Shown piece by piece: positions 1 to 7,473 of a stretch of DNA of 33,281 bases; the first letter of the stretch is position 1, and the number at the start of each line of letters is the position of its first letter. Position numbers and translations under genes: made by a program. The stretch covers positions 167-33,447 of the forward strand of contig NZ_KB889887.1 of assembly GCF_000372805.1 (NCBI RefSeq), written 5' to 3'. This DNA comes from Marinobacter gelidimuriae. GTDB lineage: Bacteria > Pseudomonadota > Gammaproteobacteria > Pseudomonadales > Oleiphilaceae. The notes below the pieces were generated by a model. The model searched no databases. It was not told the DNA's origin and saw nothing but the letters and a program-made list of their open reading frames with translations.

Positions 1-1
1 G

Positions 2-232
2 CTTGAGATACATTACACTCCAAAACATGGGAGTTGGCTGAACATTGCAGAGATAGAACTCAGTGTTTTGAAACGACAATGTCTTGCAGGACGAATTGAT
101 TGTATTGAAAAGATGCGAACTAAAGTGGCTGCATGGAATACAGACAGGAACAACCGACAAACCAATGTGGACTGGCAATTCGGTACAAATGATGCAAGAC
201 GCAAGTTAAAGCGTTTATATCCGAAGTTTTAA
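2..232 (+). CDS. IS630-family transposase, C-terminal part (5' end outside window)
   Basis: An open frame enters from the left edge and ends with TAA at 230-232, giving 76 residues. It contains the block HYTPKHGSWLNIAEIELSVL and ends KLKRLYPKF. This is the C-terminal signature of IS630/Tc1-type DDE transposases, including the last acidic residue region (the Glu of AEIEL). The enzyme would cut and join IS630 ends at TA dinucleotides. The start lies upstream of the window, so intactness cannot be judged. A reading frame of 63 codons on the opposite strand is only its shadow. The IS end probably lies shortly after the stop, near the CTATACAGTGTACTAG stretch at 234-249, which is an inference. Confidence 0.85.
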   Translation, partial: LEIHYTPKHGSWLNIAEIELSVLKRQCLAGRIDCIEKMRTKVAAWNTDRNNRQTNVDWQFGTNDARRKLKRLYPKF

Positions 233-476
233 ACTATACAGTGTACTAGGGGCTGTTGACGTTTTCGCATAAGGCATTGAATAAAAAAGGCAAACTCGTA
301 ATATTAAGGCTCCTATACCACCCATAAAACGAGCTTGCCATGCCCCGATTCATAACCCACTCTGGCCACTCACTAGATGAGATTAGGGTGCGTTATGATT
401 TACGCCCCTGGCCCGGCTGCCGCTGCTATAATCATACGATTGTGTTCTGATTCATCACCGTTGCCGAGCCCGAGCT
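233..476. other. Intergenic region between IS630 end and next gene
   Basis: This 244-base stretch holds the presumed right end of the IS630 element and then AT-rich DNA of unknown origin. A good -10-like TATAAT at 427-432 lies 44 bases before the ATG at 477 and may drive that gene, but no convincing -35 hexamer is seen near 404-409. A short frame from ATG 340 encodes only about 36 residues and was not called. No tRNA or strong hairpin terminator was recognised. Confidence 0.4.
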
Positions 477-821
477 ATGCCGCAAACCTCTGTTACCGAT
501 ACTCTGCGCGAATACCAGTCGTTACTGGAACTGCTGGACGACGCCTATTGGGAAGCCAGCTGCATCGCTCACAAAGACATGCTGTACGACATCATCAGTA
601 TTTTCAGCCAGGAAGTGGCCGAGCTGAACAAACTCAGCGTTCAAGACCATCACTACCCTTACGAAGTGATCACCGAAGGCATCCGCCGCATCGTGCCGAA
701 GCTTGAGCGCCTGGACGAAGCCCGCGAACTGATCATCCAGCGCACGCAGACCCTGACCGACTTTCGCGACATTCTTTCTTCTGTACTGGGCATTCTGGAA
801 GACCAGCTGCGCACGCTCTAG
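477..821 (+). CDS. Small conserved-looking helical protein of unknown function
   Basis: An ATG frame of 114 residues with codon use like its neighbours. The protein is acidic, has no signal peptide or membrane segment, and appears almost wholly alpha-helical with heptad-like leucine/isoleucine spacing (for example LLELLDDAYWEAS and LSSVLGILEDQLRTL). I do not recognise a family. Its short 3' spacer faces the convergent serine hydrolase gene. A TATAAT at 427-432 could be its promoter, making it a single-gene unit. The Shine-Dalgarno sequence is weak (GAGCCCGAG just upstream). It could be a small coiled-coil dimerising protein; no function is claimed. Confidence 0.6.
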   Translation: MPQTSVTDTLREYQSLLELLDDAYWEASCIAHKDMLYDIISIFSQEVAELNKLSVQDHHYPYEVITEGIRRIVPKLERLDEARELIIQRTQTLTDFRDILSSVLGILEDQLRTL

Positions 822-845
822 ACTCCTGCCTGAAACAGCCGTAAA

Positions 846-2144
846 TTACACGCCGACATGCACCCGCTGGCCTTCAGGCAATTGCGGAAACGCTGTACTG
901 ACGTTGTACAGAAATTTCCCCAGCGCCGGTAAATGATGGCCCACAATCGGGAAACCGGTAGTCAGCAGGCTCACTGAAATATCCCGCGCCGAATCTGCCC
1001 AGCAAAACTTGTTGATTAGCCCCACGTGGCCAAACGCATAACGGGTGTTTGGCCCCCAGACTCCTACCGGGTCGCCCCCCAGCATCATCCCGGCACTGAA
1101 GCGCATAGGCAGCATAAGAGTGCGATCGAGCTGTAGCGACCCAAACTGCTGAATTGCGCGCTGCACCGTAATCTCACTGCAGATGCGCTTGCCACCCCAC
1201 ACGCCACCATTGAGCATCATCTGGAAAAATCGCCCCATTTCCTCGGCGGTGCCATACAGATTGCCGGCGGGTATTACCACCTGCTGGAAGCGGGGGTCAT
1301 TAGTCACCGCTTCCACAGATTTGATATCGCCACCCAACGCCCGCTTTACAACCCGCGATACCGGCCAGGTAGGCCGCGGGCCAGTAGCGTAGTTAGCCGC
1401 CGGCACGGTCAAATCCGCCGCTGCAACGCCATAGGTAAACCAGGTCATCCCCATGGGCTTGCGAATATAACGGTCCAGATACTGCTGAATCGTCAGGCCA
1501 GTTACGGTTTCCAGAACCCGCTGCAGCACAAAGCCGCCGGTAATAGCGTGATAAAAGACTTTTGAACCGCCTACCTGCATCGCCCGTTCCTCACACAGCA
1601 GGCGCCAGACTTCTTCCGGGTTCCACAGCACCTCAGGTGGCGTGGAACCCGGAATCGCCGGAATACCGCCGCGATGGGACAGTATCTGGTGCAGGGTGAT
1701 GGTGCGCTTGCCGTTATGGGCAAATTCCGGGCAGTAATATGCCACCGGGTCCATCAAGTTGACCAACCCCTGCTCGGCTAGCAGATGAATCAAAAAGGCC
1801 GTCACCGCTTTCGACGCGGAGAAATAACAGACGGGTGTGTCTGTTGTCATCGCTACTCGCGGCGTATCAACGCTGTCGTCCGGGCCGTTACCGCGGGCAT
1901 GACCGATAGCGCGATGCAGCACCGACTCGCCCCGGTGACGCAATGAAATCTGGATACCCGGATGCACACCGGTGCGGTAAAGACTCTCAACACTGCGCCA
2001 TACCGCTTCCACCAATTCTGGACGCAACCCTACAGCCACAGCGTTCTCCCCAGCCGTGTTACGGCAGGTGACGCTGGCAAGGTCCTTGGGCACTCTGCAC
2101 GTGTGAAGGGCGCGGCGAGTGAGTGCGTTGATGGGGTTGAGCAT
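846..2144 (-). CDS. Beta-lactamase-fold serine hydrolase (class C-like / EstB-type esterase)
   Basis: The protein (432 aa from the ATG at 2144) belongs to the penicillin-binding/class C beta-lactamase-like family of serine hydrolases. These act on esters, small peptides or beta-lactams. The S-x-x-K catalytic motif is visible as SASK in CYFSASKAVTAF about 110-120 residues in. A Tyr-containing motif follows (VFYHAITGG), and a late GHVG replaces the KTG-type motif, as in EstB-like and LACTB-like proteins. I chose the ATG at 2144 because GGAAA lies a proper distance upstream; the frame could also start at GTG 2165. There is no clear signal peptide, so it is probably cytoplasmic. It stands alone, convergent with the small gene at 477-821. 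The substrate cannot be told from sequence. Confidence 0.85.
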   Translation of the reverse strand: MLNPINALTRRALHTCRVPKDLASVTCRNTAGENAVAVGLRPELVEAVWRSVESLYRTGVHPGIQISLRHRGESVLHRAIGHARGNGPDDSVDTPRVAMTTDTPVCYFSASKAVTAFLIHLLAEQGLVNLMDPVAYYCPEFAHNGKRTITLHQILSHRGGIPAIPGSTPPEVLWNPEEVWRLLCEERAMQVGGSKVFYHAITGGFVLQRVLETVTGLTIQQYLDRYIRKPMGMTWFTYGVAAADLTVPAANYATGPRPTWPVSRVVKRALGGDIKSVEAVTNDPRFQQVVIPAGNLYGTAEEMGRFFQMMLNGGVWGGKRICSEITVQRAIQQFGSLQLDRTLMLPMRFSAGMMLGGDPVGVWGPNTRYAFGHVGLINKFCWADSARDISVSLLTTGFPIVGHHLPALGKFLYNVSTAFPQLPEGQRVHVGV

Positions 2145-2299
2145 GTTATTTTTCCATGTGGGCACGGCACCATATTTACGCGCTTGTCGCGTGGATTAAA
2201 TTGTTATCCGATCTAGCCCAAAATACACTAATTATTACGGCCGAGCAGGTGCGCAGTGCAAAAGAATCCGGGCGTATAACCCTAAGCGCAAGGCCTCTT

Positions 2300-3268
2300 T
2301 CAATACGCCGCCGGTGCCGGGCAGTCGCCGGTCATGCCGGTATCCGCTGACTTGGGGAGCAATGATTCCGGGGTGATCACAAAAAAACGGTCTGGGGCCA
2401 ACCGGTTCGCGAAGGTCGAGGCCGTCTCTGCCGCCTCGGTGCAGCCTTGCTTCAGCCGCGCTTCGGCGAGGTTGTTCCAACCCGATGCAATGCCTGGAAA
2501 CCGATAGGTCATGGCCTGATAGTGTTCGGCTGCCGCGGCCCAGCGACCTTGTTGATAGGCAATGTTGCCCAGCCCCAATAACGCAGCGGGCTGATCCGGC
2601 CAGGCTTTTGCCGCGGCCAGATAGGCAGCTTCCGCTGCAACAGGCTGTTGTGTGGTTTCCAGATCATGCGCGGCCACCAGGTAAGGCAACGGCTGTGCCG
2701 TTACCGGAATTTGGCCTGGCGGCACTATCATTCGGGCCCACCGGCCTGAGCGATCCCAGGTCGCCATGAAAACGGAGACTTTCTGCCGGTAGCCTTGTTC
2801 CGTTCCGGTGTGAAGAATCAGCGCTTCCTGGGCACTATCAAACCCGATAACCACGGCAAAGTGCCACTGCGGCCACCAGTTGAAACGCAGGTTTTGCAGC
2901 ACCAGCACCGGGTGGCCCGCACTCACCTCGGTCAATACGCTGGTTAGGTCGGGATCCAGCGGGTACACCAGCATGCCGTATTGGCGCGCAGCAGCCACCA
3001 TTTCAACCTGCAACGCTCCCTGGCGCTCTGGCAGGTACACCCGGTCAATCAACTCATCAGGAGTGGCACTCACGCCCTGTGCATTCAGCATCATCGCCAA
3101 CGAAGCGGGGCCACACTGATACTGTTCCTGAGGATGAAATGGCACGTCCGTGAGCTCAGCGCTTTCGAAGCCAGTTGGCCACTGCGGCCGGCTGGCGCAC
3201 CCTGAGAGCAGAACCCCCAGGAATGCGGCCGTGAGTAGCTTGCTTGGTTTCAACAAAAAAGCAAACAT
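2300..3268 (-). CDS. PA2778-family lipoprotein: C39-like cysteine peptidase with TPR repeats
   Basis: 322 aa from the ATG at 3268. The N-terminus is a lipoprotein signal with lipobox LLSGC (Cys24), so it is probably anchored in the periplasm. Residues about 40-170 form a C39-like papain-fold domain with the Q-C-G-P motif (Cys52) and His136 in WHFAVVIGFD, fitting a Cys/His pair. The C-terminal third has TPR-like helices (LLGLGNIAYQQGRWAAAAEH and WNNLAEARLKQG). A longer frame to 3382 exists, but it would overlap the upstream gene by over 100 bases. The start at 3268 leaves a 10-base gap and is favoured. It follows a PA2779-type membrane protein on the same strand, a pairing known from Pseudomonas. 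The substrate is unknown. Confidence 0.85.
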   Translation of the reverse strand: MFAFLLKPSKLLTAAFLGVLLSGCASRPQWPTGFESAELTDVPFHPQEQYQCGPASLAMMLNAQGVSATPDELIDRVYLPERQGALQVEMVAAARQYGMLVYPLDPDLTSVLTEVSAGHPVLVLQNLRFNWWPQWHFAVVIGFDSAQEALILHTGTEQGYRQKVSVFMATWDRSGRWARMIVPPGQIPVTAQPLPYLVAAHDLETTQQPVAAEAAYLAAAKAWPDQPAALLGLGNIAYQQGRWAAAAEHYQAMTYRFPGIASGWNNLAEARLKQGCTEAAETASTFANRLAPDRFFVITPESLLPKSADTGMTGDCPAPAAY

Positions 3269-3278
3269 GCTGATGTCA

Positions 3279-3680
3279 TTACCGCAGGCACCTGACGAAC
3301 GGGAAGATATCAGTGGCGCAAAGCATATCGGTGATGATGAACACCAGCAGAAACAGCACGATGATACCGACAACGCCTTCACCGGCCGGTGCCGCAGCCA
3401 GTTGTTGTTTGAAGTCCGCCAGCTCAGAAGGTGTCAGGCTTTGAATGCGGTCACGCACTTCCTGTTCCCCGACCCCCATGCTGGCCAGAGTACCTTTTAC
3501 ATCATCGCGCTCCAGCATCTCCATCAGGGCCTGGCGGTCAATATCGGCACGCTGCTCTGTTAATAATTCGCCGGTGCCGACAATGCTGGCAGAGGCGGGT
3601 ATTGCCCACATTGACGCCAACATCATAACCATCGCCATGATGCCTGAAATAGATTGCATGTAGCCTCTGATTGCCTGCAT
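3279..3680 (-). CDS. PA2779-family small membrane protein
   Basis: 133 aa. An N-terminal hydrophobic export or anchor segment ending in AIPASAS is followed by a charged helical region of about 60 residues. A C-terminal membrane helix (VVGIIVLFLLVFIITDML) precedes a short tail with two cysteines. This matches the PA2779-type proteins found directly upstream of PA2778-type C39-like peptidase lipoproteins. The two genes lie 10 bases apart and should be co-transcribed, so this protein may be partner or substrate of the peptidase; that is an inference from linkage. The start at 3680 has GAGGAAC upstream. The promoter lies in the 134 bases before the IS66 fragment starting at 3815. Confidence 0.75.
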   Translation of the reverse strand: MQAIRGYMQSISGIMAMVMMLASMWAIPASASIVGTGELLTEQRADIDRQALMEMLERDDVKGTLASMGVGEQEVRDRIQSLTPSELADFKQQLAAAPAGEGVVGIIVLFLLVFIITDMLCATDIFPFVRCLR

Positions 3681-3843
3681 GGTTTGTTCCTCAGATTCTT
3701 CTATTGTTTGGGTGTATGTTGTTGGACCACTTAATATACCAGTGTAGCCGCTTTTAGAAAGGTTTTCGTTAAAACCGGGTTATTCACAGCAAATCTCGGC
3801 CTAGCTCGGCGTTCTAAGCGCCCTTAAATCGACCCACTTGTCC

Positions 3844-3993
3844 TCAGTCGAGCTGCGGCACTTTTTTTGAGGTTCGCTCCAGATCCACGTTCCATGGCAG
3901 CAGTGCTTCCAGCTTTTCCAGTGTGTCAGCCTCGGCAACGCGCTCTAGCACATGCTCTATGTAAATCGAGGGCTTGAGGCTGTTGGTTTTAGC
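3844..3993 (-). pseudogene. IS66-family transposase (TnpC), C-terminal remnant, left copy
   Basis: The last 49 codons and stop of an IS66-type TnpC, read on the minus strand from GCT at 3991-3993. It begins AKTNSLKPSIYIEHVLERVA, continues LEKLEALLPWNVDLE and ends KKVPQLD. The stretch AKxNxLxPxxY...LLPWN is typical of IS66 transposase C-termini. It is cut off abruptly at the RIT terminal repeat (3998-4006). The IS terminus follows its stop at 3815-3828. No DDE catalytic domain remains, so it is inactive. Confidence 0.85.
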
Positions 3994-3997
3994 GGTT

Positions 3998-4077
3998 TAT
4001 GCCGAACCCAGAACTATGCCGCATCCCCCATTCGGAAGCCTGTATTCCCCGGACTTGCCGTCAGCCTATTCGGCATA
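3998..4077. repeat. Left RIT terminal region with three TATGCCGAA repeats
   Basis: The 9-mer TATGCCGAA occurs at 3998-4006. A 7-base match follows in the same orientation at 4015-4021, and an inverted copy (TTCGGCATA) lies at 4069-4077. The right end has the mirror arrangement (6494-6502, 6570-6578, 6587-6595). The outer 24 bases form a near-perfect terminal inverted repeat with the right end. Short repeated arms of this kind fit tyrosine recombinase binding sites, which is an inference. Confidence 0.75.
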
Positions 4078-4117
4078 GTTTGATCTCTCTCCCGTCATTC
4101 GATGAGGAGTAGAGGAC

Positions 4118-5503
4118 ATGACTGCCAATGCATACTTTACGTTACCAAAGGTACTTCGACGACTGCACGAAGGTCCGTTGGGGGATTACGTTAATCTTTA
4201 TGCCGCACAACTGCTGAGAGAGGGGCATTGCTATCAGAGTGGGACGCGCTGTATCCGAATTGTGGGTGATTTCAGTCAGTGGTTGGCCCGCAAGCATTTC
4301 AATATTAGTGACGTGGACGAGAGCCTCGTGGTGCAGTACCTTCGTTTCCGGACGCAATACCAGCGGCCGTTTTGCAGCGACCGACCTGCACTTTGCCGAC
4401 TTCTCGGACTGCTTCGACAGATCGATGCCATCGCGCCACAAACAATTATCCCGCCAAAGCCACTTGAGCAAATCGAACAGGACTTCGAGCATTACCTGTT
4501 ACGAGAGCGCGGACTTTCTCAAACAACGGTGATTCGACATCGCCCCCGCTGCGGAAGTTTCTTCAGGAATGCTGTCGCGAGGGAACGGCAAGGTTTCCGA
4601 GACTTTCCTCGGAAGACATTGTCCGTTTTATAGCCGACCACGCTCATGACCATTCCCCGAACAGCAAGATCCATGTGCTGGACGCTGCGCGCATTCACTC
4701 GTTATTTGGTGTACAGGGGGTCTATCGTTGACGATCTCGCCGCCGCTGTTCCCAGTGTGCGGAGCTGGCGATTCGGACCACTGCCTGATCATCTTCCACC
4801 TCCCAAGATCCAGCGTGTGCTCGATGGCTGTGACCGGACAACTGCGATTGGGAAACGAGACTGTGCAGTGCTACTTTTGCTGGCACGCCTCGGATTGAGG
4901 GCCAACGAGGTTGCCACACTGGCGCTGGAAGACATCGACTGGCACTCGGGCCTCTTGACTGTACGGGGCAAGGGCCGTCAACTCGCCGTTATGCCCTTCT
5001 TGTCCGAGGTCGGCATTGCGCTGGCTGATTACCTGCAGCACGGACGATGGACGACCGACAGTCGCCGGGTATTCATCCGTTCACTCGCTCCACACCGAGG
5101 ATTCACGTCATCGAGCAGTATCTCGATGATCGCTGTCTCTGCGCTGGAGCGGGCCGGAGTAGATGTGCCTCGTAAAGGTACCCACATTTTTCGCGACAGC
5201 CTTGCAACTCAGCTGTTAGGTGCCGGCGCTTCGTTGACGGAGATTGGCCAGGTTCTTCGGCACCAGAATCACGACACGACGCGTCTTTACGCCAAGGTGG
5301 ACATCAACGCTCTTCGTAAACTCGGGCTGCCGTGGCCGGGAGACACGCCAGTTGGGCCATACATCTTGCCGATGTGCGCGGCTTTGCCCGGTATCTGCGC
5401 AATAGCGAGCCGCGTACAGAGATTCCTCCAACAGGACTCATCCCGCGTTCTGGACGAATTCGCCCCTACCGCTACTCCGATACGGAAATACAAACACTGC
5501 TGA
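4118..5503 (+). pseudogene. RIT tyrosine recombinase A, frameshifted
   Basis: First recombinase of the trio. The N-terminal core-binding part reads in one frame from ATG 4118 (MTANAYFTLPKVLRRL) and hits a TAG at 4631-4633. The missing stretch is found in another frame between about 4541 and 4657 (LSSEDIVRFIADHAHDHSP). Frame then returns to the first one at RSMCWTLRAFTRYLVYRG. The pattern fits one lost base near the C-run at 4540 and a compensating gain near 4660. The catalytic domain is intact: Arg in GLRANEV, Lys in GKGRQ, HIFRDS, the His of LRHQNH and Tyr in TTRLY. The natural end near LGLPWPG (about 5340) is also altered: the frame runs out of phase into recombinase B and stops at 5503. 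A good Shine-Dalgarno (GAGGAGTAGAGG) precedes 4118. Confidence 0.75.
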
Positions 5504-5828
5504 CAGCTGCATTGGCGCTGCCCCCCGAGCAAGCGCTTCGACGGTGGACATACCACTGTCTGTTTGGGCTCTGTCGCGCCAGACCGGACTCCGGGCTGCG
5601 ACCGCTCACACAGGCCCGAGGCTGCACGATTTTCGTCATCGATTTGCGGTGGCCACGTTGCTCGACGGGTACCGGGCCGGGAAGGATGTGGACAACCTGA
5701 TGCCTGTGCTGTCGACGTATCTCGGTCATACGTGCATTCGTGACACCTATTGGTATCTGTCAGCTTGCCCCGAGCTCATGGAACACGCCACGCGCCGACT
5801 TGAGAAACACTGGGAGGCATTGCCATGA
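5332..5828 (+). pseudogene. RIT tyrosine recombinase B, two large deletions
   Basis: Only pieces remain. The first, from about 5335, reads WAIHLADVRGFARYLRNSEP through RWTYHCLFGL. It corresponds to the end of the core-binding domain and start of the catalytic domain, lacking roughly the first 80-90 residues of this family. The second, in another frame from about 5566, reads SRQTGLRAATAHTGPRLHDF, then the HRFAVATLL block, STYLGHTCIRDTYWYLS and a TGA at 5826-5828. Between them the region with the first catalytic Arg and the beta-sheet Lys is gone. The HDFRHR, LGH and Tyr (DTYWYL) motifs survive. Its stop overlaps the start of recombinase C (ATGA at 5825-5828), preserving the coupled arrangement of an intact RIT. 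It cannot make a working enzyme. Confidence 0.7.
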
Positions 5829-6481
5829 ACACTCCCACTCTACCGGCTCTGCTGGAACGCTTCTTTACCGATCGGTTTATGCGTCAGCGACACGTCAGCG
5901 CGAACACCATAGCGTCCTATCGCGACACCTTCCGGCTGCTGCTTGCTGTACAGACAGGTTTGCGACTTTCCGAACTCACAGGTCTTGATCGCGCTTCGGT
6001 TGTGCTGGGCAGCGGTGCCCACGTTCATTGTCTGGGTAAGGGCCGGAAGGAGCGGTGCACACCTCTTACACGCACTGTCTCGAGGGCAGTCCAGGAATGG
6101 TTAAAGGAACCGGCCAGGTGTGACAGCAAGGCATTGTTCTCGACAAGACAAGGCCGGCGACTGAGCGCCGACGCGGTCCAGTACCTTGTTGCAAAATATG
6201 CGGATATCACGCGGCAGCATTGCCCTTCACTAAAACAGAAGCGGATCACCCCGCATGTCCTGAGGCACAGCGCGGCAATGGAGCTGCTTCAAGCGGGGGT
6301 AGACTGTTCAGTTATAGCATTGTGGCTGGGGCATGAGTCGGTTGAGACCACCCAGGTTTACCTTTATACTCATATGGCTCTGAAGGAAGCTGCGCTGGCA
6401 AAAATAGATCCATTAGGGAATGCCGGAATAAAGCGCTATCAGCCCGGAGATGAACTGCTGGCGTTCCTGAATAACGTGTAA
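5825..6481 (+). CDS. RIT tyrosine recombinase C, lacking most of the core-binding domain
   Basis: 218 aa, far shorter than the roughly 320-340 aa usual for this member of the trio. The first 38 residues are normal (PALLERFFTDRF...TIASYRDTFRLLL), then the frame jumps straight to AVQTGLRLSEL, the start of the catalytic domain. An in-frame loss of roughly 110-120 residues, probably between two RLLL/LLLL-like stretches, explains this. All catalytic residues are present: Arg in TGLRLSE, Lys in GKGRKERC, HVLRHS, His in WLGHES and Tyr in TTQVYLY. Without the core-binding domain it probably cannot clamp DNA, although it could still be expressed. The start overlaps the stop of recombinase B. The stop is followed at once by the right repeat region. 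Confidence 0.8.
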   Translation: MNTPTLPALLERFFTDRFMRQRHVSANTIASYRDTFRLLLAVQTGLRLSELTGLDRASVVLGSGAHVHCLGKGRKERCTPLTRTVSRAVQEWLKEPARCDSKALFSTRQGRRLSADAVQYLVAKYADITRQHCPSLKQKRITPHVLRHSAAMELLQAGVDCSVIALWLGHESVETTQVYLYTHMALKEAALAKIDPLGNAGIKRYQPGDELLAFLNNV

Positions 6482-6493
6482 CTGATCGCAAAC

Positions 6494-6595
6494 TATGCCG
6501 AATCGGCACCGTTAGTGAAAGACCCAAAATGGCGTGGTGCCGGCTTATTTACGCAAACGACAAAGCCAGTTCGGCATAGTTCTGGGTTCGGCATA
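6494..6595. repeat. Right RIT terminal region with three TATGCCGAA repeats
   Basis: TATGCCGAA at 6494-6502, then inverted copies TTCGGCATA at 6570-6578 and 6587-6595. The order mirrors the left end. The inner sites share flanks too: AAACTATGCCGAAT on the right and ATTCGGCATAGTTT on the left. The outermost block forms a terminal inverted repeat with 3998-4021. Confidence 0.75.
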
Positions 6596-6599
6596 AACC

Positions 6600-6749
6600 G
6601 CTAAAGCCAACAGCCTCAAGCCCTCGATTTACATAGAGCATGTGCTAGAGCGCGTTGCCGAGGCTGACACACTGGAAAAGCTGGAAGCACTGCTACCGTG
6701 GAACGTGGGCCTGGAACGGGCTTCAAAAAAAGTGTCGCAGATCGACTGA
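6600..6749 (+). pseudogene. IS66-family transposase (TnpC), C-terminal remnant, right copy
   Basis: The counterpart of 3844-3993 in opposite orientation: AKANSLKPSIYIEHVLERVA, LLPWNVGLE, ending KKVSQID with TGA at 6747-6749. It starts at exactly the same codon as the left copy and shows five amino-acid differences from it. The IS terminus GGGCGCTTAC ends at 6779, only 48 bases before tpx. It is an inactive fragment. Confidence 0.85.
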
Positions 6750-6827
6750 GGACAAGTGGGTCGATTTAAGGGCGCTTACTATTATAAAGTCTGTTTTTCT
6801 GACACTTCCATTCTTAAGGAGAATGTT

Positions 6828-7325
6828 ATGAGCAACGTAACACTTGGCGGCGATGCCGTAGAATTGAGCGGAAACTTCCCCCAACCTGGCGAAACCATCC
6901 ACCCTTTTACCCTGACCAACAACAGCCTGGAAGACGTTAAACTCAGCAACTGGGACGGCAAACGTAAAATTCTAAGCATTTTCCCCAGCATAGATACCGG
7001 CGTGTGTGCCGCATCTACCCGCAAATTCAACGAAAAAGCCGCTGATCTCGACAACACCGTGGTGTTGGTGATTGCCGCAGACCTGCCCTTTGCCTTTGCC
7101 CGTTTCTGTGGCGCCGAAGGCCTGGACAAAGTAATTTCCCTGTCCAGCTTCCGCAACTACAGCTTTCAGCAGGACTACGGCGTCGCTATGCAAACCGGCC
7201 CGTTGGCAGGTTTGTGCGCCCGCGCGGTGATTGTTCTGGACGAGAACAACAAAGTACTGCACAGCGAACTGGTTGGCGAAATCAAAGACGAGCCCAACTA
7301 CGATGCCGCTCTGAACGCTCTGTAA
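6828..7325 (+). CDS. tpx: Thiol peroxidase Tpx (atypical 2-Cys peroxiredoxin)
   Basis: 165 aa from the ATG at 6828, with AAGGAG at 6816-6821. It reduces hydrogen and organic peroxides, using thioredoxin as reductant. The peroxidatic cysteine is Cys60 in [15 protein letters not shown] and the resolving cysteine is Cys94 in ARFCGAEG, the spacing typical of Tpx. Length and the N-terminal [12 protein letters not shown] also match. The longer open frame upstream (to 6756) would read through IS66 DNA and was rejected. The gene sits 48 bases behind the right IS66 terminus. Its original promoter has therefore probably been cut off or replaced, and a TATTATAAA stretch at 6780-6788 may be the remaining -10. 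A strong terminator follows at 7342-7372, so it is a single-gene unit. Confidence 0.95.
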   Translation: MSNVTLGGDAVELSGNFPQPGETIHPFTLTNNSLEDVKLSNWDGKRKILSIFPSIDTGVCAASTRKFNEKAADLDNTVVLVIAADLPFAFARFCGAEGLDKVISLSSFRNYSFQQDYGVAMQTGPLAGLCARAVIVLDENNKVLHSELVGEIKDEPNYDAALNAL

Positions 7326-7341
7326 CCAGCCATAACGAGTG

Positions 7342-7372
7342 CCGGTATCGCGCCTGCGGTGCCGGTTTTTTT
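7342..7372 (+). terminator. Rho-independent terminator of tpx
   Basis: A 10-bp stem CCGGTATCGC / GCGGTGCCGG (two G-U pairs) with a GCCT loop is followed by seven T residues (7366-7372). It lies 17 bases after the tpx stop and ahead of the MATE gene. Confidence 0.8.
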
Positions 7373-7473
7373 ACTTTGCGTTGCTATTCAACTCAACGCG
7401 CAAGTATCCAATGCCCCGGCGCTTGCTGCTACACTGCCCGACTTCATTCAGAACGCACATCCGGATTGCCCCT

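Larger units (their letters stand above)
3815..6779. mobile_element. RIT (recombinase-in-trio) element bracketed by inverted IS66 3' ends
   Basis: The core (about 3998-6595) carries three consecutive same-strand tyrosine recombinase genes in the order known for RIT elements, with terminal inverted repeats. Outside it on both sides lies the same IS66-family 3' end, in opposite orientation: 3815-3997 (minus) and 6596-6779 (plus). The two arms differ at about a dozen of 184 positions, nearly all in the outer half. Each ends in an IS66-type terminus (GTAAGCGCCC at the right, CTAAGCGCCC at the left). Both arms join the RIT core at exactly the same IS66 codon. No 8-base target duplication is seen outside the arms. 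All three recombinase genes are damaged, so the element is probably not self-mobile. Confidence 0.8.

Noticed and set aside
13..204. 63-codon minus-strand frame at the left edge
   Set aside because: It lies opposite the well-supported IS630 transposase C-terminus and has no translation signal.
340..450. Short frame beginning MPRFITHSGHSLDE, possibly an IS transposase start
   Set aside because: Only about 36 codons; no clear family match and it runs into the promoter region of the next gene.
3300..3382. Longer start for the PA2778-type lipoprotein at 3382
   Set aside because: It would bury the lipoprotein signal peptide 38 residues in and overlap the upstream gene; the ATG at 3268 fits.
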